DNA of 64,000 bases from an uncultured Rubrobacteraceae bacterium (GCA_902806085.1 CADCVH010000063.1:23964-87963); one strand, 5' to 3'. Shown: positions 17,486 to 25,540, numbered from the stretch's first letter. The notes: generated by a model not told the origin, from the sequence alone. Program-made: numbers and translations.

Positions 17486-17665
17486 TTAACAGCGGCGTGG
17501 CGTTTCTGGACCCAGGAACGGGCGTGGGTGTCGGCCAACGGCAGGCGAAATCTCGTTGAAGGCTAGGCAGGGCTTCATCCCGTGGGGATTACAAAGTACC
17601 GCTCTCGACCTTTCGCTATCGGCTTGTCCTGTAGTGATCGGTAGTGATCGTTTCGTCTCGGGATA

Positions 17666-18616
17666 TCAAATCGGGAGAGTATTATATTGATATGCCTTGC
17701 TCGCAAGCTCTTCGGCGCGGCGGATGTAGCGCATAGTCGTTTTGGGATCGGAGTGGCCGAGGAACTGCTGGATGACGAGGAGCGGGGCTTCGTTTAAGGC
17801 CATGTTGGTGCCGACGGTGTGGCGGATGGAGTGCGGGCTTATGGGTTTTGTTATGCCGGCGGCTCGGACGTATTTCTTGACTATGTTCTGGACGGAGCGG
17901 GTCGTTAGGGGCTTGTCTTTGCCTACGCGGGATGTGAGGAGCGGTTTGCGGGCGTCGGTGTTGGAGTTGAGGCTGCGGCCCGAGAGGAGGACGTAGCGCT
18001 GGACTAGGCGCCAGAGGTCCGGCGAGATCGGGACGTTTCTTACCTTGTCGCCCTTGCCGAGCACCCGCAGCAGGACGACCTCGTTTCCGGCGTCCTTGAA
18101 GTCGGAGAGCCTTAGGCCGACGACCTCGGCTTCGCGCAGGCCGCAGCCCGCCATGACGGCGAGCATGACGTAGTCCCTGTAGTTGTCTGTGCGGGCGGCG
18201 TTTAGCATCCGCTGGAGCTCGTCCTCGGTGAGGACGTTGTAGGCGGGGTCCTGGCGAACGCGCGGGCTCTTGGCGAAGAAGCGGAGAGCCTCGGGGTTGA
18301 CGGTGGTGGCGCCGGTCATGAACGTGAAGATCAGGAACCGACGCAACACCGCAAGCTTCTTCGCCGCCGTCGCCGCCGCGTAGGCCTTTATCATCTTCTC
18401 CCTGTAGATGGAGACGTCCTCCGCCGTCAACCCCGAGAGGTCCTTGCCCATCTCCCCCACCACGTGGGCGACGAAGAGCCGGATCTCTGTATTATAAGTT
18501 TTTATGGTCTGGGGGCTGGTCAGGGTACGCAGGTAGAGGGTGACGAGGCGTTCGGTGTCCGGGGGGGGGCTTGGGGCCGGCGCGGACTCCTGGCGCCGCG
18601 CGGGGAGGTCAGTCAT
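17666..18616 (-). CDS. Tyrosine recombinase (XerC/XerD-like)
   Basis: 316 residues. SAM-like N-terminal DNA-binding domain (about 25-110), then the catalytic domain with the first arginine in GCGLREAEVVGL, a lysine in VLGKGDKVRNVP, HSIRHTVGTN, a LGHSDPKTTMRYI box and the nucleophilic tyrosine in MRYI. Size and architecture fit chromosomal Xer recombinases as well as phage-type integrases. Its ATG overlaps the apt stop by 8 bases (ATGACTGA), so it is the last gene of the apt operon, which argues for a resident gene rather than an island integrase. No dif-like site was identified. Confidence 0.85.
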   Translation of the reverse strand: MTDLPARRQESAPAPSPPPDTERLVTLYLRTLTSPQTIKTYNTEIRLFVAHVVGEMGKDLSGLTAEDVSIYREKMIKAYAAATAAKKLAVLRRFLIFTFMTGATTVNPEALRFFAKSPRVRQDPAYNVLTEDELQRMLNAARTDNYRDYVMLAVMAGCGLREAEVVGLRLSDFKDAGNEVVLLRVLGKGDKVRNVPISPDLWRLVQRYVLLSGRSLNSNTDARKPLLTSRVGKDKPLTTRSVQNIVKKYVRAAGITKPISPHSIRHTVGTNMALNEAPLLVIQQFLGHSDPKTTMRYIRRAEELASKAYQYNTLPI

Positions 18617-19169
18617 CGGGGGTGGCGTAGGTTATGAGGGAGACGACCTCGTAGGGTTCGAGGCGGGCGCGGCCGTTGAGGTAGCCGAGTTCTATGAGGA
18701 AGGCCACGCCTGCCACGGTTCCGCCGGCGTTCTCGACGAGGTCGCACATGGCGCGGGAGGTTCCGCCGGTTGCCAGGAGGTCGTCGGCCACGAGGACGCG
18801 GTCGCCCCGGGTGATGGAGTCGGCGTGGGCTTCCAGGGTGTCGGTGCCGTACTCGAGGTCGTAGGCGGCGGAGATGGTTTGGCGGGGGAGCTTGTTTGGT
18901 TTGCGGGCCAGGATCAAGCCCTTGCGGGAGCGGTAGGCGAGCGCGGTGCCGAAGACGAAGCCTCGGGCTTCGGCGGAGAGTATGCGGTCGTAGCGGAGGT
19001 GCTCGGTGGCCTTGTGGAGGGCGTCCGTGGCGGCGTGGAGGGCGTCGCCGTCTTCTATCAGGGGGGTTATGTCCTTGTATGAGATGCCGGGCTTTGGGAA
19101 GTCAGGGACCGTGCGGATGAGGCGCCCGACGGTATCGGGGGCGTTGGGGGGGGTCTCTTTTTCGGTCAC
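18609..19169 (-). CDS. apt: Adenine phosphoribosyltransferase
   Basis: Converts adenine and PRPP to AMP in purine salvage. 186 residues with the family opening (TVPDFPKPGISYKDITPL), EARGFVFG and the PRPP loop VLVADDLLATGGTS near residues 124-137. GTG start 4 bases after the MerR gene stop. Actinobacterial apt is often next to stringent-response genes; here it lies between a MerR regulator and a tyrosine recombinase. Confidence 0.95.
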   Translation of the reverse strand: MTEKETPPNAPDTVGRLIRTVPDFPKPGISYKDITPLIEDGDALHAATDALHKATEHLRYDRILSAEARGFVFGTALAYRSRKGLILARKPNKLPRQTISAAYDLEYGTDTLEAHADSITRGDRVLVADDLLATGGTSRAMCDLVENAGGTVAGVAFLIELGYLNGRARLEPYEVVSLITYATPDD

Positions 19170-19173
19170 GGCG

Positions 19174-20133
19174 TCAGGGGGCGAAGGTGTCTATCACGTT
19201 CGCCATCATGAGCTCCTTCATGCGGGAGTCGACGGAGGCGAGGTGGCGGGCCTTGTTCACGGCCTCCGCGACCCTGCCCTCGTCCCTGCTGCGAAGCTCG
19301 GGGTTGACGACCTGCTTGAAGAGGGCGGCCTCGCGGTCCACGGCGGCCATGATGCCGCGCAGGTGGCGGGGTTGGATCGAGTACTTCGCCATCTCGAGCG
19401 CCAGGCGTGCGATCTCGGCGTCCCGCTGGGTGAGCTCGCCGGTGCGGCCCACCACCCCGACCGTTATGAGCTCGTCCACGAACCGCGACTCGGTCTCTAA
19501 AGTGTCGGCGAGCTCTTCGCGGGTGTAGGTCCTGTCCTCGAGGACCCGCGAAAGGTCGCCGGCCGCGTCGCCGCCGCCCGCCATGATCCCGCCCCCACCC
19601 TCGATGCGCTTCTTTATGACCTTTAGGGGCAGGTATTCCTTGTCCTGAAGGGTCAGGATGTACTTGAGCAGCTCTATGTCCTGGCCGGAGAAGAGCCTGT
19701 AACCGCCGCGGGTGCGGGTGAGGTTTATAAGGCGGCGACGCTCCAGGTAGCGGATCTTGCTCACGGACAGCGTCGGGAACTCGGGCCTCAGACGCTCCAC
19801 CACCTCGCCGATGGTGTAGCTGTCCTTGGAGCCCCCCCGCCCCCGCATGCCCGCCGCGGGCGCTTCGGTCCGCGGCTCCGTCCGCGGCTCCGTCCGCGGT
19901 TCCTCGGGGACGTCCTCCGGGGCGGGGCGCCTGTGGACCGCCGGCCGCGAAGCCGGGGGAAAGTCCCCAGCCCCCCGTCCGGGTCCGGGGTTTTCGGCGA
20001 TGGGCGGCCCGTCGAGCGGCTCCTCTTCCAGGCCGAACCCGTGCTCGCGCGCGTTGCCGGCCGGCGGGTCGTCCCTCAGGGGATCGGTCCACCTGCTCCT
20101 GTTAGTGTCTCCGTTGTCCAAGGGGCCTCCCAT
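19174..20133 (-). CDS. MerR-family regulator, FtsR-like
   Basis: 319 residues. An unusually long Pro/Arg-rich N-terminus (about 105 residues, with a T-E-P-R repeat) precedes the MerR winged helix (SYTIGEVVERLRPEFP, SKIRYLERRRLINLTRTRGGYRLFS). A central DtxR-like/effector region ends in a dimerisation helix. In Actinobacteria a MerR protein next to a GarA-type FHA protein is FtsR, an activator of ftsZ in Corynebacterium; the same neighbourhood here supports that family assignment. No metal-binding cysteines are visible. Confidence 0.8.
   Translation of the reverse strand: MGGPLDNGDTNRSRWTDPLRDDPPAGNAREHGFGLEEEPLDGPPIAENPGPGRGAGDFPPASRPAVHRRPAPEDVPEEPRTEPRTEPRTEAPAAGMRGRGGSKDSYTIGEVVERLRPEFPTLSVSKIRYLERRRLINLTRTRGGYRLFSGQDIELLKYILTLQDKEYLPLKVIKKRIEGGGGIMAGGGDAAGDLSRVLEDRTYTREELADTLETESRFVDELITVGVVGRTGELTQRDAEIARLALEMAKYSIQPRHLRGIMAAVDREAALFKQVVNPELRSRDEGRVAEAVNKARHLASVDSRMKELMMANVIDTFAP
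19868..19903. repeat. 12-bp tandem repeat x3 in the MerR N-terminus
   Basis: GTCCGCGGCTCC three times (last copy one base changed), coding the repeated T-E-P-R in the disordered N-terminal extension. Confidence 0.85.
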
Positions 20134-20168
20134 CCTCTACGCAAGTTCTCGTGTCGCGTCCGCCGTTT

Positions 20169-20633
20169 CTACGAGAACACGAACCTGAAACGGTACTTTC
20201 CTACCTGTATCTCGTCGCCGTTGCGCAGGTCGACGGAGTCGACCCTCACCCGGTTTACGTAGGTGCCGTTCAGGCTGCCCGCGTCCCGGATCAGGTACCC
20301 TCGCTCCCCGCGCACGACCTCCGCGTGCTTCCTGGAGACCGTGACGTCGTCCAGGAAGATGCTGCTGTCCTGCCCGCGGCCGACGGTGACGACCTCCTCG
20401 TCTATGTCGTGCATCCGGCGGCCCGCAGTACCCTCCACCTGGTCGAGCTCTATGAGCGAGGCCCCGCCCGACCCGCCGCCGGAGACCGGGCTATCGGCCT
20501 CTTCCCCGAAGCTCGGGGCGAAAGAGACGGTGCTCTGGCCCGCGTCGAGCTTCGTTCCGCACTCCGCGCAGAACCTCATGCCGCGCGTGATCTCGGCGCC
20601 GCAGTCGGGGCAGACCATCACGGGCGCCCCCAC
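20169..20633 (-). CDS. Zinc-ribbon plus FHA domain protein (GarA/OdhI-like position)
   Basis: 154 residues. N-terminal zinc ribbon with two CxxC pairs (CPDCG, CAECG), a Gly/Ser linker and a C-terminal FHA domain (GRGQDSSIFLDDVTVSRKHAEV, SLNGTYVNRVRV). In GarA/OdhI the N-terminus carries phosphorylatable ETT motifs; these are absent here and a zinc ribbon is in their place. Gene order FHA-MerR matches garA-ftsR of other Actinobacteria. Probably reads Ser/Thr-kinase signals; targets unknown. Overlaps the preceding RsiG-like gene by 16 bases. Confidence 0.85.
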   Translation of the reverse strand: MGAPVMVCPDCGAEITRGMRFCAECGTKLDAGQSTVSFAPSFGEEADSPVSGGGSGGASLIELDQVEGTAGRRMHDIDEEVVTVGRGQDSSIFLDDVTVSRKHAEVVRGERGYLIRDAGSLNGTYVNRVRVDSVDLRNGDEIQVGKYRFRFVFS

Positions 20634-20875
20634 TCCCCGCCGATGAGCACCCTGGCGAGCTCCTCCGGCGGCAACGACGCCACGCCCCGGCCCGCGAGCT
20701 CGGCCCGGATCAGGTTGACCCTGCCCAGCAACACCTCGTGCCGGTACGCCGCCGCCCGCTCCTCCTCGGAGACCCGCGCCAGAAGCCGCCCGAGATCCCG
20801 CCGGGAGAGCGCCGTGACGTCCTCCGTACCCTCCCAGTCGAACGAGCCTGCCTGCGTCGATCCGTCCTCAACCAT
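20618..20875 (-). CDS. RsiG-like small anti-sigma protein with altered c-di-GMP motif
   Basis: 85 residues from ATG 20875; a longer frame to 20977 only translates the upstream repeat. One long predicted helix (about 20-62) is followed by a short second helix. The segment EERAAAYRHEVLLGRVNLI matches the RsiG helix pattern, where c-di-GMP is bound by E-x3-S-x2-R-x3-Q-x3-D. Aligned from E39, the later positions are A43, H46, L50 and N54, so the ligands appear lost. Known basal-actinobacterial RsiGs are small, dimerise, and hold the sigma factor WhiG. The family call rests on pattern recall. Confidence 0.55.
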   Translation of the reverse strand: MVEDGSTQAGSFDWEGTEDVTALSRRDLGRLLARVSEEERAAAYRHEVLLGRVNLIRAELAGRGVASLPPEELARVLIGGEWGRP

Positions 20876-20881
20876 CCGACC

Positions 20882-20911
20882 AGTATAGCGCGACCTGAAC
20901 CTGAAGCGCAA
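20882..20911 (-). promoter_or_regulatory. Candidate leaderless promoter of the RsiG-like gene
   Basis: Minus strand TTGCGC (20911-20906), 18-bp spacer, TATACT (20887-20882), then 6 nt to ATG 20875. Transcription would begin at or next to the start codon. It would drive the RsiG-like, FHA, MerR, apt and recombinase genes independently of the gene upstream. Confidence 0.55.
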
Positions 20912-20920
20912 TCTCAGCTT

Positions 20921-21000
20921 CAGGCATCGCCGGGCATCGCCGGGCATCGCCGGGCATCGCCGGGCATCGCCGGGCATCGCCGGGCATCGCCGGGCCTCAC
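20921..21000. repeat. 10-bp tandem repeat, about 7-8 copies
   Basis: Six perfect copies of CGGGCATCGC (20931-20990) flanked by one diverged copy on each side. It fills the space between the stop of the mannose-nucleotide gene (20997) and the -35 region of the RsiG-like gene. There are no spacers, so it is not CRISPR. The 10-bp period is close to one DNA helical turn. Confidence 0.95.
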
Positions 21001-23504
21001 GCGGGGTCGGCGGACCCGTCGTCTATGAGGGAGCGCACGAGCTCGACGTACTCGCCGGCTAGGGTGTCGGGGTCAGCGCCGTTGGTGGGCTCGGCGTAGA
21101 CGTAGAAGACGGGGTTGTCGGGGTCTGGGAGCATGAGCACCCACCCGTCCTCCACGCTCAGGCGGACGCCTTCCGTCAGGATGGCGTCCGGGTCGCCGCC
21201 GAACCTCTCGGCGAGGCCCCGCATCACGCGGCCCTTGGCCGTCCACGGGCACTCCAGGCGCTCGCGGACGACGTTGCCGAAGGAGTCGTCGAAGCTCTTG
21301 CGGACGAGCGAGAGCGGCTCCTCGCGGAAGGCCTCGAGGGCCCGGGCGAGCGTCATAAAGCAGTCGGGGGCCGGGAGGAAGGAGGGGAAGATGTAGCGGC
21401 CGTCCGCGAGGGAGGCTAAGTCGGCCCGGACTTCGGAGGCCCGGATGGCGACGTTGCCTATGCCCGTGCGGCTGATCTCGACCGTCCCCCCGCCCTCTTC
21501 GGCGAGTTGCTTGTAGCCGGTGGAGAGGTTTATGGGGAAGACCGAGCGGCGCGGGCGGGTGGCCTGGATCAGGGCCGCGAGCATCACGTCGCCGGGCACG
21601 AAGCGGCCCTCGTCGTCCACGAACCGCACCTGCTCGGCCTCGGGGCCGACCACCGCCCCGAAGACGGCCCCCACCGTCGGCACTATGCGCGCGACCCGCT
21701 CGATGCTCTCGTCGAGGTCCGTTGGCAGGCCGGAACCGACCACGTTGGCGTTGTAGAAGCCCTCCATCACCACGGCGCCGATGCCCAGGCGCGAGAAGAC
21801 CCGGCTGGCGACGAGGCCCGCGACGCCGCCGTAGAAGTCCACGACTATCGTCGCGCCGTTGGTCTTCTCCTTATCGACCACGCGCTCCAGGCGCTCGACG
21901 AACTGCTCGACGACGCGGCCGGGGTAGATCAACTCGCCTATCCCCTCCCCGTACGCCCTGCGGTACTCCTCCCGCACGAACGCCTTCTCCACCGAGCGCT
22001 GGTCGTCCTCGGTCATCGGGGTGGCGTCGGAGGAGAAGAAGAGGATCTCGACGTCGTCCGGGTCCGCGCCGACCCGGACGTGCACCCCCGCCGAAGACCT
22101 GCCGGAGAGCACGTCGTGGCGCACCACGCCGGCGTGGGCGGCCCTGAGGTCCCGGATGTTGATGCCGGTACCAAGGAGCGCCGCGGTCATCGCCCGCTTG
22201 GCGACCTGCGCCGAGCGGGAGGCGTCGCGGCCCAAAGTCACGACGGCGCCGGGGTCCAGGGTGGTGCCGAAGGACGAGGAGAGGCGGGTGACGAACTCGG
22301 GGGTGAGGTTGACGTTGAATTTGCCGGTGACGACCCCGCCCTTGAAGACCGTGCGCAGGCCCATCGTCTCGTAGATCAGGGAGTGGGTCACGTTCGCGCC
22401 GGCCTCTATGGTCTTGTGCGGGTAGACCTTCACCTCCGGGGCGATGGTCGCGCCCTCGCCGACGATCACGTCGTCCCCAAGGGCGCTGCGCTCGAGTATC
22501 CTCGCCCTCGCCTGCACGTACGAGTTTCGCCCGACGAGGGTGTCCTTGAGCTCGGCCCCCTCCCCGATATAGGTCCCCTCCGCGACCACGCTGCGCTCGA
22601 CGCTAGCACCCGACGAGACGACGACGTTGTCCGCTATGACGGAGTAGGGGCCTATCTTCGCGCCGGCGTCGATGCGGGCGTTCTCCCCGATGACCACCGG
22701 GCCTTCGAGCTCCTCCTCCGCGACCTGCGCCCTGCGCCCGACGAAGATGTTCTCCCGAAGCCGCGTTCCGGGCGGCCTGACGTCCTTGACCTTGCCGTCG
22801 AGGACGTCGCGCTGGGCGGAGGCGAACTGCTCCAGCGTCCCTATGTCCTCCCAGTAGTCCTCGGTGACGTACCCGTACATCGGCCGGCCGGCCTCGAGCA
22901 GCTTCGGAAAGAGCTCCTTTGAGAAGTCGTACTCGCCCTCTGAGGGTATCTCCTCCATAACGGAGGGCTCGAGAAGGTAGATGCCGGTGTTGACCGTGTC
23001 GGAGAAGACCTGGCCCCAGGCCGGCTTCTCCAAAAAGCGCGAGACACGCCCGTCCTCCTCCAGGATGACTATGCCGAAGTCTAGAGGGTTCTCCACGCTC
23101 TTTAGCACCATCGTCGCCTCCGAGCCCTTCTCCTCGTGGAAGCGCAGCAGGCGGGTGAGGTCGGCGTCGGTGAGGGCGTCGCCGCTTATGATGAGGAGGC
23201 GTTCGCCCCGGAGGCCGAGCTGTTGCTCCGCCATCTTCACGGAGCCGGCGGTGCCGGCGGGGGCGTCCTCGACGGAGTAGCCGATATCGACGCCCCAGTC
23301 CGAGCCGTCGCCGAAGTAGTCCCGGATCTCCTCGGGCATGAACTGCAGGGTGACCGCGATGTCCGTGAAGCCGTGGCGTTTTAGGAGGCCCACGATGTGC
23401 TCCATGCAAGGCAGGTTCGCTATCGGGATCATGGGCTTGGGCTGGTCGCTCGTGAGCGGCCTCAGGCGCGTGCCCTGCCCGCCGGCCATGATCACGGCCT
23501 TCAT
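20997..23504 (-). CDS. Mannose-1-phosphate guanylyltransferase-like / phosphomannomutase-like fusion
   Basis: 835 residues. Nucleotidyltransferase domain first (MKAVIMAGGQGTRLRPLT, residues 1-235), then left-handed beta-helix hexapeptide repeats (about 255-370), then a phosphohexomutase-like domain (about 380-820). This fused layout is common in Actinobacteria and Cyanobacteria. In the mutase part the usual TASHNP phosphoserine loop is not recognisable; the equivalent area reads SGRSSAGVHVRVG, so mutase activity is doubtful. Likely supplies or senses sugar nucleotides for glycan synthesis. Confidence 0.88.
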   Translation of the reverse strand: MKAVIMAGGQGTRLRPLTSDQPKPMIPIANLPCMEHIVGLLKRHGFTDIAVTLQFMPEEIRDYFGDGSDWGVDIGYSVEDAPAGTAGSVKMAEQQLGLRGERLLIISGDALTDADLTRLLRFHEEKGSEATMVLKSVENPLDFGIVILEEDGRVSRFLEKPAWGQVFSDTVNTGIYLLEPSVMEEIPSEGEYDFSKELFPKLLEAGRPMYGYVTEDYWEDIGTLEQFASAQRDVLDGKVKDVRPPGTRLRENIFVGRRAQVAEEELEGPVVIGENARIDAGAKIGPYSVIADNVVVSSGASVERSVVAEGTYIGEGAELKDTLVGRNSYVQARARILERSALGDDVIVGEGATIAPEVKVYPHKTIEAGANVTHSLIYETMGLRTVFKGGVVTGKFNVNLTPEFVTRLSSSFGTTLDPGAVVTLGRDASRSAQVAKRAMTAALLGTGINIRDLRAAHAGVVRHDVLSGRSSAGVHVRVGADPDDVEILFFSSDATPMTEDDQRSVEKAFVREEYRRAYGEGIGELIYPGRVVEQFVERLERVVDKEKTNGATIVVDFYGGVAGLVASRVFSRLGIGAVVMEGFYNANVVGSGLPTDLDESIERVARIVPTVGAVFGAVVGPEAEQVRFVDDEGRFVPGDVMLAALIQATRPRRSVFPINLSTGYKQLAEEGGGTVEISRTGIGNVAIRASEVRADLASLADGRYIFPSFLPAPDCFMTLARALEAFREEPLSLVRKSFDDSFGNVVRERLECPWTAKGRVMRGLAERFGGDPDAILTEGVRLSVEDGWVLMLPDPDNPVFYVYAEPTNGADPDTLAGEYVELVRSLIDDGSADPA

Positions 23505-23545
23505 CGTCCGTCCCCGCGGTGGCGCATTGTGCCTCCCCTTCTAAC

Positions 23546-23559
23546 CCGCCGGTTGGCGG
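23546..23559 (-). terminator. Short GC hairpin between der and the mannose-nucleotide gene
   Basis: CCGCC-GGTT-GGCGG, downstream of the der stop and about 40 bases before the next ATG. It could end the der operon or shape the leader of the next gene. Confidence 0.35.
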
Positions 23560-23594
23560 TAACGAGATCCATCTTACCCGACGTGTGGCGGTGT

Positions 23595-24899
23595 CTAACG
23601 GCTGCTCTTCGCCCTGACCCCGACGGCCACGCCCCACAGGTCGTAGCGCTCCCGGAGCGCGTTCTCGACGTAGCGGACGTAGTTGTCCGGCAGGTCGTCG
23701 GGGCGGTTGGCGAAGAGGGTGAACCGGGGCGGCGTGGTCCCGACCTGGGTGGCGTACCGGATCTTCACGCCCCTCGGCGGCGCGTTGCGGTCCACGAGGG
23801 CGTTGACGAACTCCGCGATCTCGTGGGTGGGTATCCGCAGCCGGTAGGCGCCCCTCACGCGGGCGGCGAAGGGCAGCACGTCCCCCACGCCGGCGCCGGT
23901 GAGCGCGGAGATCGGCAACGAGCGGGGCTTGAGGTCCGTGAGACGGGCGGCGATGCCGTCGGTCACCCCGCGTACCCGGTCGGGCGAGACGAGGTCCCTC
24001 TTGTTCACGAGGACGCCGCAGGCCCGGCCCGACTCCTGGATCTCGCGGGCTATCCTGAGGTCGCCTGCCACCACGCCGTCGACCGCGTCCACCAGAAGCA
24101 GCGAGACGTCGGAGCGCCGGATCGCCTCCGAGGTCCTGAGAGAGGAGTAGTAGGGCACCCCGCTCGCCTTCCTGGCGGTCTTGCTCACCCCGGCCGTATC
24201 CAGCAACAGGTACCGCTCGGGGCTACCCTCTATCTCCACCTCGATCTCGCCAGCCACCGCGTCGGTGGTGGTGCCGGCGACCTCGGAGACGACGGCCCGC
24301 TCCGCGCCGAGCAGCCGGTTCAAGAGCGTGCTCTTGCCCACGTTCGGCCGGCCCACGATTGCCAGCCGCGGCAGGTCGGATTCCTCGTCCGGGCCCGCCT
24401 CCGGCAGCAACGCGACGACGGCGTCGAGGAGGTCGCCGATGCCGAGGCCGTGGACGGCGGAGACGGCGTGGGGCTCGCCCTCGCCCAAAGAGTGGAAGCC
24501 GTGGCGTTCGGTGTCGTCGGCGGGGTTGTCCAGCTTGTTGACGGCGAGCACAACCGACGCGGGGGAGCGGCGCAGCTCGCGGGCTATGGCCGCGTCGGCC
24601 TCCGTCGGGCCGAGCCTGGCGTCGGTGAGGTGCAGGATCACGTCCGCCTCCTCGACGGCCACCCGCGCCTGCAGGGTCACGAGCGCCTCCAGCCCGACCT
24701 TCGCCTTCGGCTCCATGCCGCCGGTGTCCACGAGGTCGAACTCCGCCCCCGCCCACTCCGCCCTGTTGTACGAGCGGTCGCGGGTCGTGCCTGGCTGGTC
24801 GGAGACGACGGCGCCCCTGCGGCGCAGGATCCTGTTTATGAGCGAGCTCTTGCCCACGTTGGGCGCGCCGACCACGGCGACGACCGGGAGTCGGCTCAT
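23595..24899 (-). CDS. der: GTPase Der (EngA)
   Basis: Essential double-GTPase of 50S ribosome assembly, 434 residues. Two G domains in tandem: GAPNVGKSS with DTGGM, and GRPNVGKST with DTAGV, then the KH-like C-terminal domain. The ATG at 24899 overlaps the plsC stop (ATGA). Last gene of the pyrG-to-der run. Confidence 0.97.
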   Translation of the reverse strand: MSRLPVVAVVGAPNVGKSSLINRILRRRGAVVSDQPGTTRDRSYNRAEWAGAEFDLVDTGGMEPKAKVGLEALVTLQARVAVEEADVILHLTDARLGPTEADAAIARELRRSPASVVLAVNKLDNPADDTERHGFHSLGEGEPHAVSAVHGLGIGDLLDAVVALLPEAGPDEESDLPRLAIVGRPNVGKSTLLNRLLGAERAVVSEVAGTTTDAVAGEIEVEIEGSPERYLLLDTAGVSKTARKASGVPYYSSLRTSEAIRRSDVSLLLVDAVDGVVAGDLRIAREIQESGRACGVLVNKRDLVSPDRVRGVTDGIAARLTDLKPRSLPISALTGAGVGDVLPFAARVRGAYRLRIPTHEIAEFVNALVDRNAPPRGVKIRYATQVGTTPPRFTLFANRPDDLPDNYVRYVENALRERYDLWGVAVGVRAKSSR

Positions 24900-25540
24900 G
24901 CCTGGTCCTTTCGGTGCTCTTTGGGCAGGGCGTAGATGGCGCGCAACACCCCGTCGGCGGCCTCGCGGTAGGCCTTGCCGCCGCGCAGGCCCGGGTCCAG
25001 CGTAATGGGCTCCCCGACGATCAGGCGCAACCGTTCGCCGCGCAGGCGCGCCAGGGGGCCAGGCATCCTGCTGACGTAGACGGGCACGACGGGGGCGCCG
25101 CCGCGGATGGCGAGCATGACCGCCCCGCTCTTGGCCTCCCTGGCCGTCCCGTCGTCCTTGTGGGTGCCTTCCGGGAAAATGCCGAGCGCCCACCCTTCGG
25201 CGAGGTAGGAGAGGGCGATCCGCACCCCGGCCCGTCCGCCGCCCTCGCGGTCCACCGGGAAGGAGCCTATAAACTCGAAAAACCTCTTGTACGGGGGCTC
25301 GTAGAGCTGCTTCTTGCCCATCCACTGCATGCGGCGGGGGATCGCCATGCACACGAGCACGGGGTCGGGGTACTGGCGGTGGTTTGCCGCGACGACCAGG
25401 GGCCCGGTCTTCGGCGCCTTCTCCATGCCCTGGATGGTCAACCCGAAGAGGAGGCGGCAGGCGAGGATCATCAACCGCCGGAAAAGGTCGTACCGGAGGG
25501 ACATCTTCGTCGGCGTGCTCCGGCCCTCGAAGGTCGTCAC
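24896..25540 (-). CDS. plsC: 1-acyl-sn-glycerol-3-phosphate acyltransferase (PlsC-like)
   Basis: 214 residues. Acyltransferase block I is HRQYPD (HX4D), with block III FPEGTH and a hydrophobic N-terminal segment. Transfers an acyl chain to lysophosphatidate or a related acceptor at the membrane. GTG 25540 overlaps the cmk stop (GTGA); an upstream in-frame start would read into the cmk repeat. cmk-plsC-der is a conserved order. Confidence 0.9.
   Translation of the reverse strand: MTTFEGRSTPTKMSLRYDLFRRLMILACRLLFGLTIQGMEKAPKTGPLVVAANHRQYPDPVLVCMAIPRRMQWMGKKQLYEPPYKRFFEFIGSFPVDREGGGRAGVRIALSYLAEGWALGIFPEGTHKDDGTAREAKSGAVMLAIRGGAPVVPVYVSRMPGPLARLRGERLRLIVGEPITLDPGLRGGKAYREAADGVLRAIYALPKEHRKDQA

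Larger units (their letters stand above)
17073..17665. other. 593-bp AT-richer gap with repeats, beside the tyrosine recombinase gene
   Basis: Visibly less GC-rich than its flanks. It holds a GTTCGCGAAC palindrome (17099-17108), one doubtful minus-strand frame (17090-17413), a 17-bp tandem duplication (17419-17452), a TATAAT on the minus strand (17485-17480) and two perfect copies of GTAGTGATCG (17631-17650). No tRNA-like TPsiC arm and no second gene was seen. Confidence 0.6.

Noticed and set aside
17666..18616. Phage integrase marking a genomic island
   Set aside because: The gene is coupled to apt and its operon, there is no tRNA target nearby and no phage genes follow, so a resident Xer-type role is more likely.
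20876..20977. N-terminal extension of the RsiG-like gene
   Set aside because: It only translates the 10-bp repeat and the promoter region; ATG 20875 fits the family length.
20921..21000. Possible CRISPR array
   Set aside because: The units are head-to-tail decamers with no spacers and no cas genes nearby.
24900..25352. Extended frame in front of Der
   Set aside because: Its translation is an Arg/Gly/Pro-rich shadow of plsC; ATG 24899 gives the canonical Der start.
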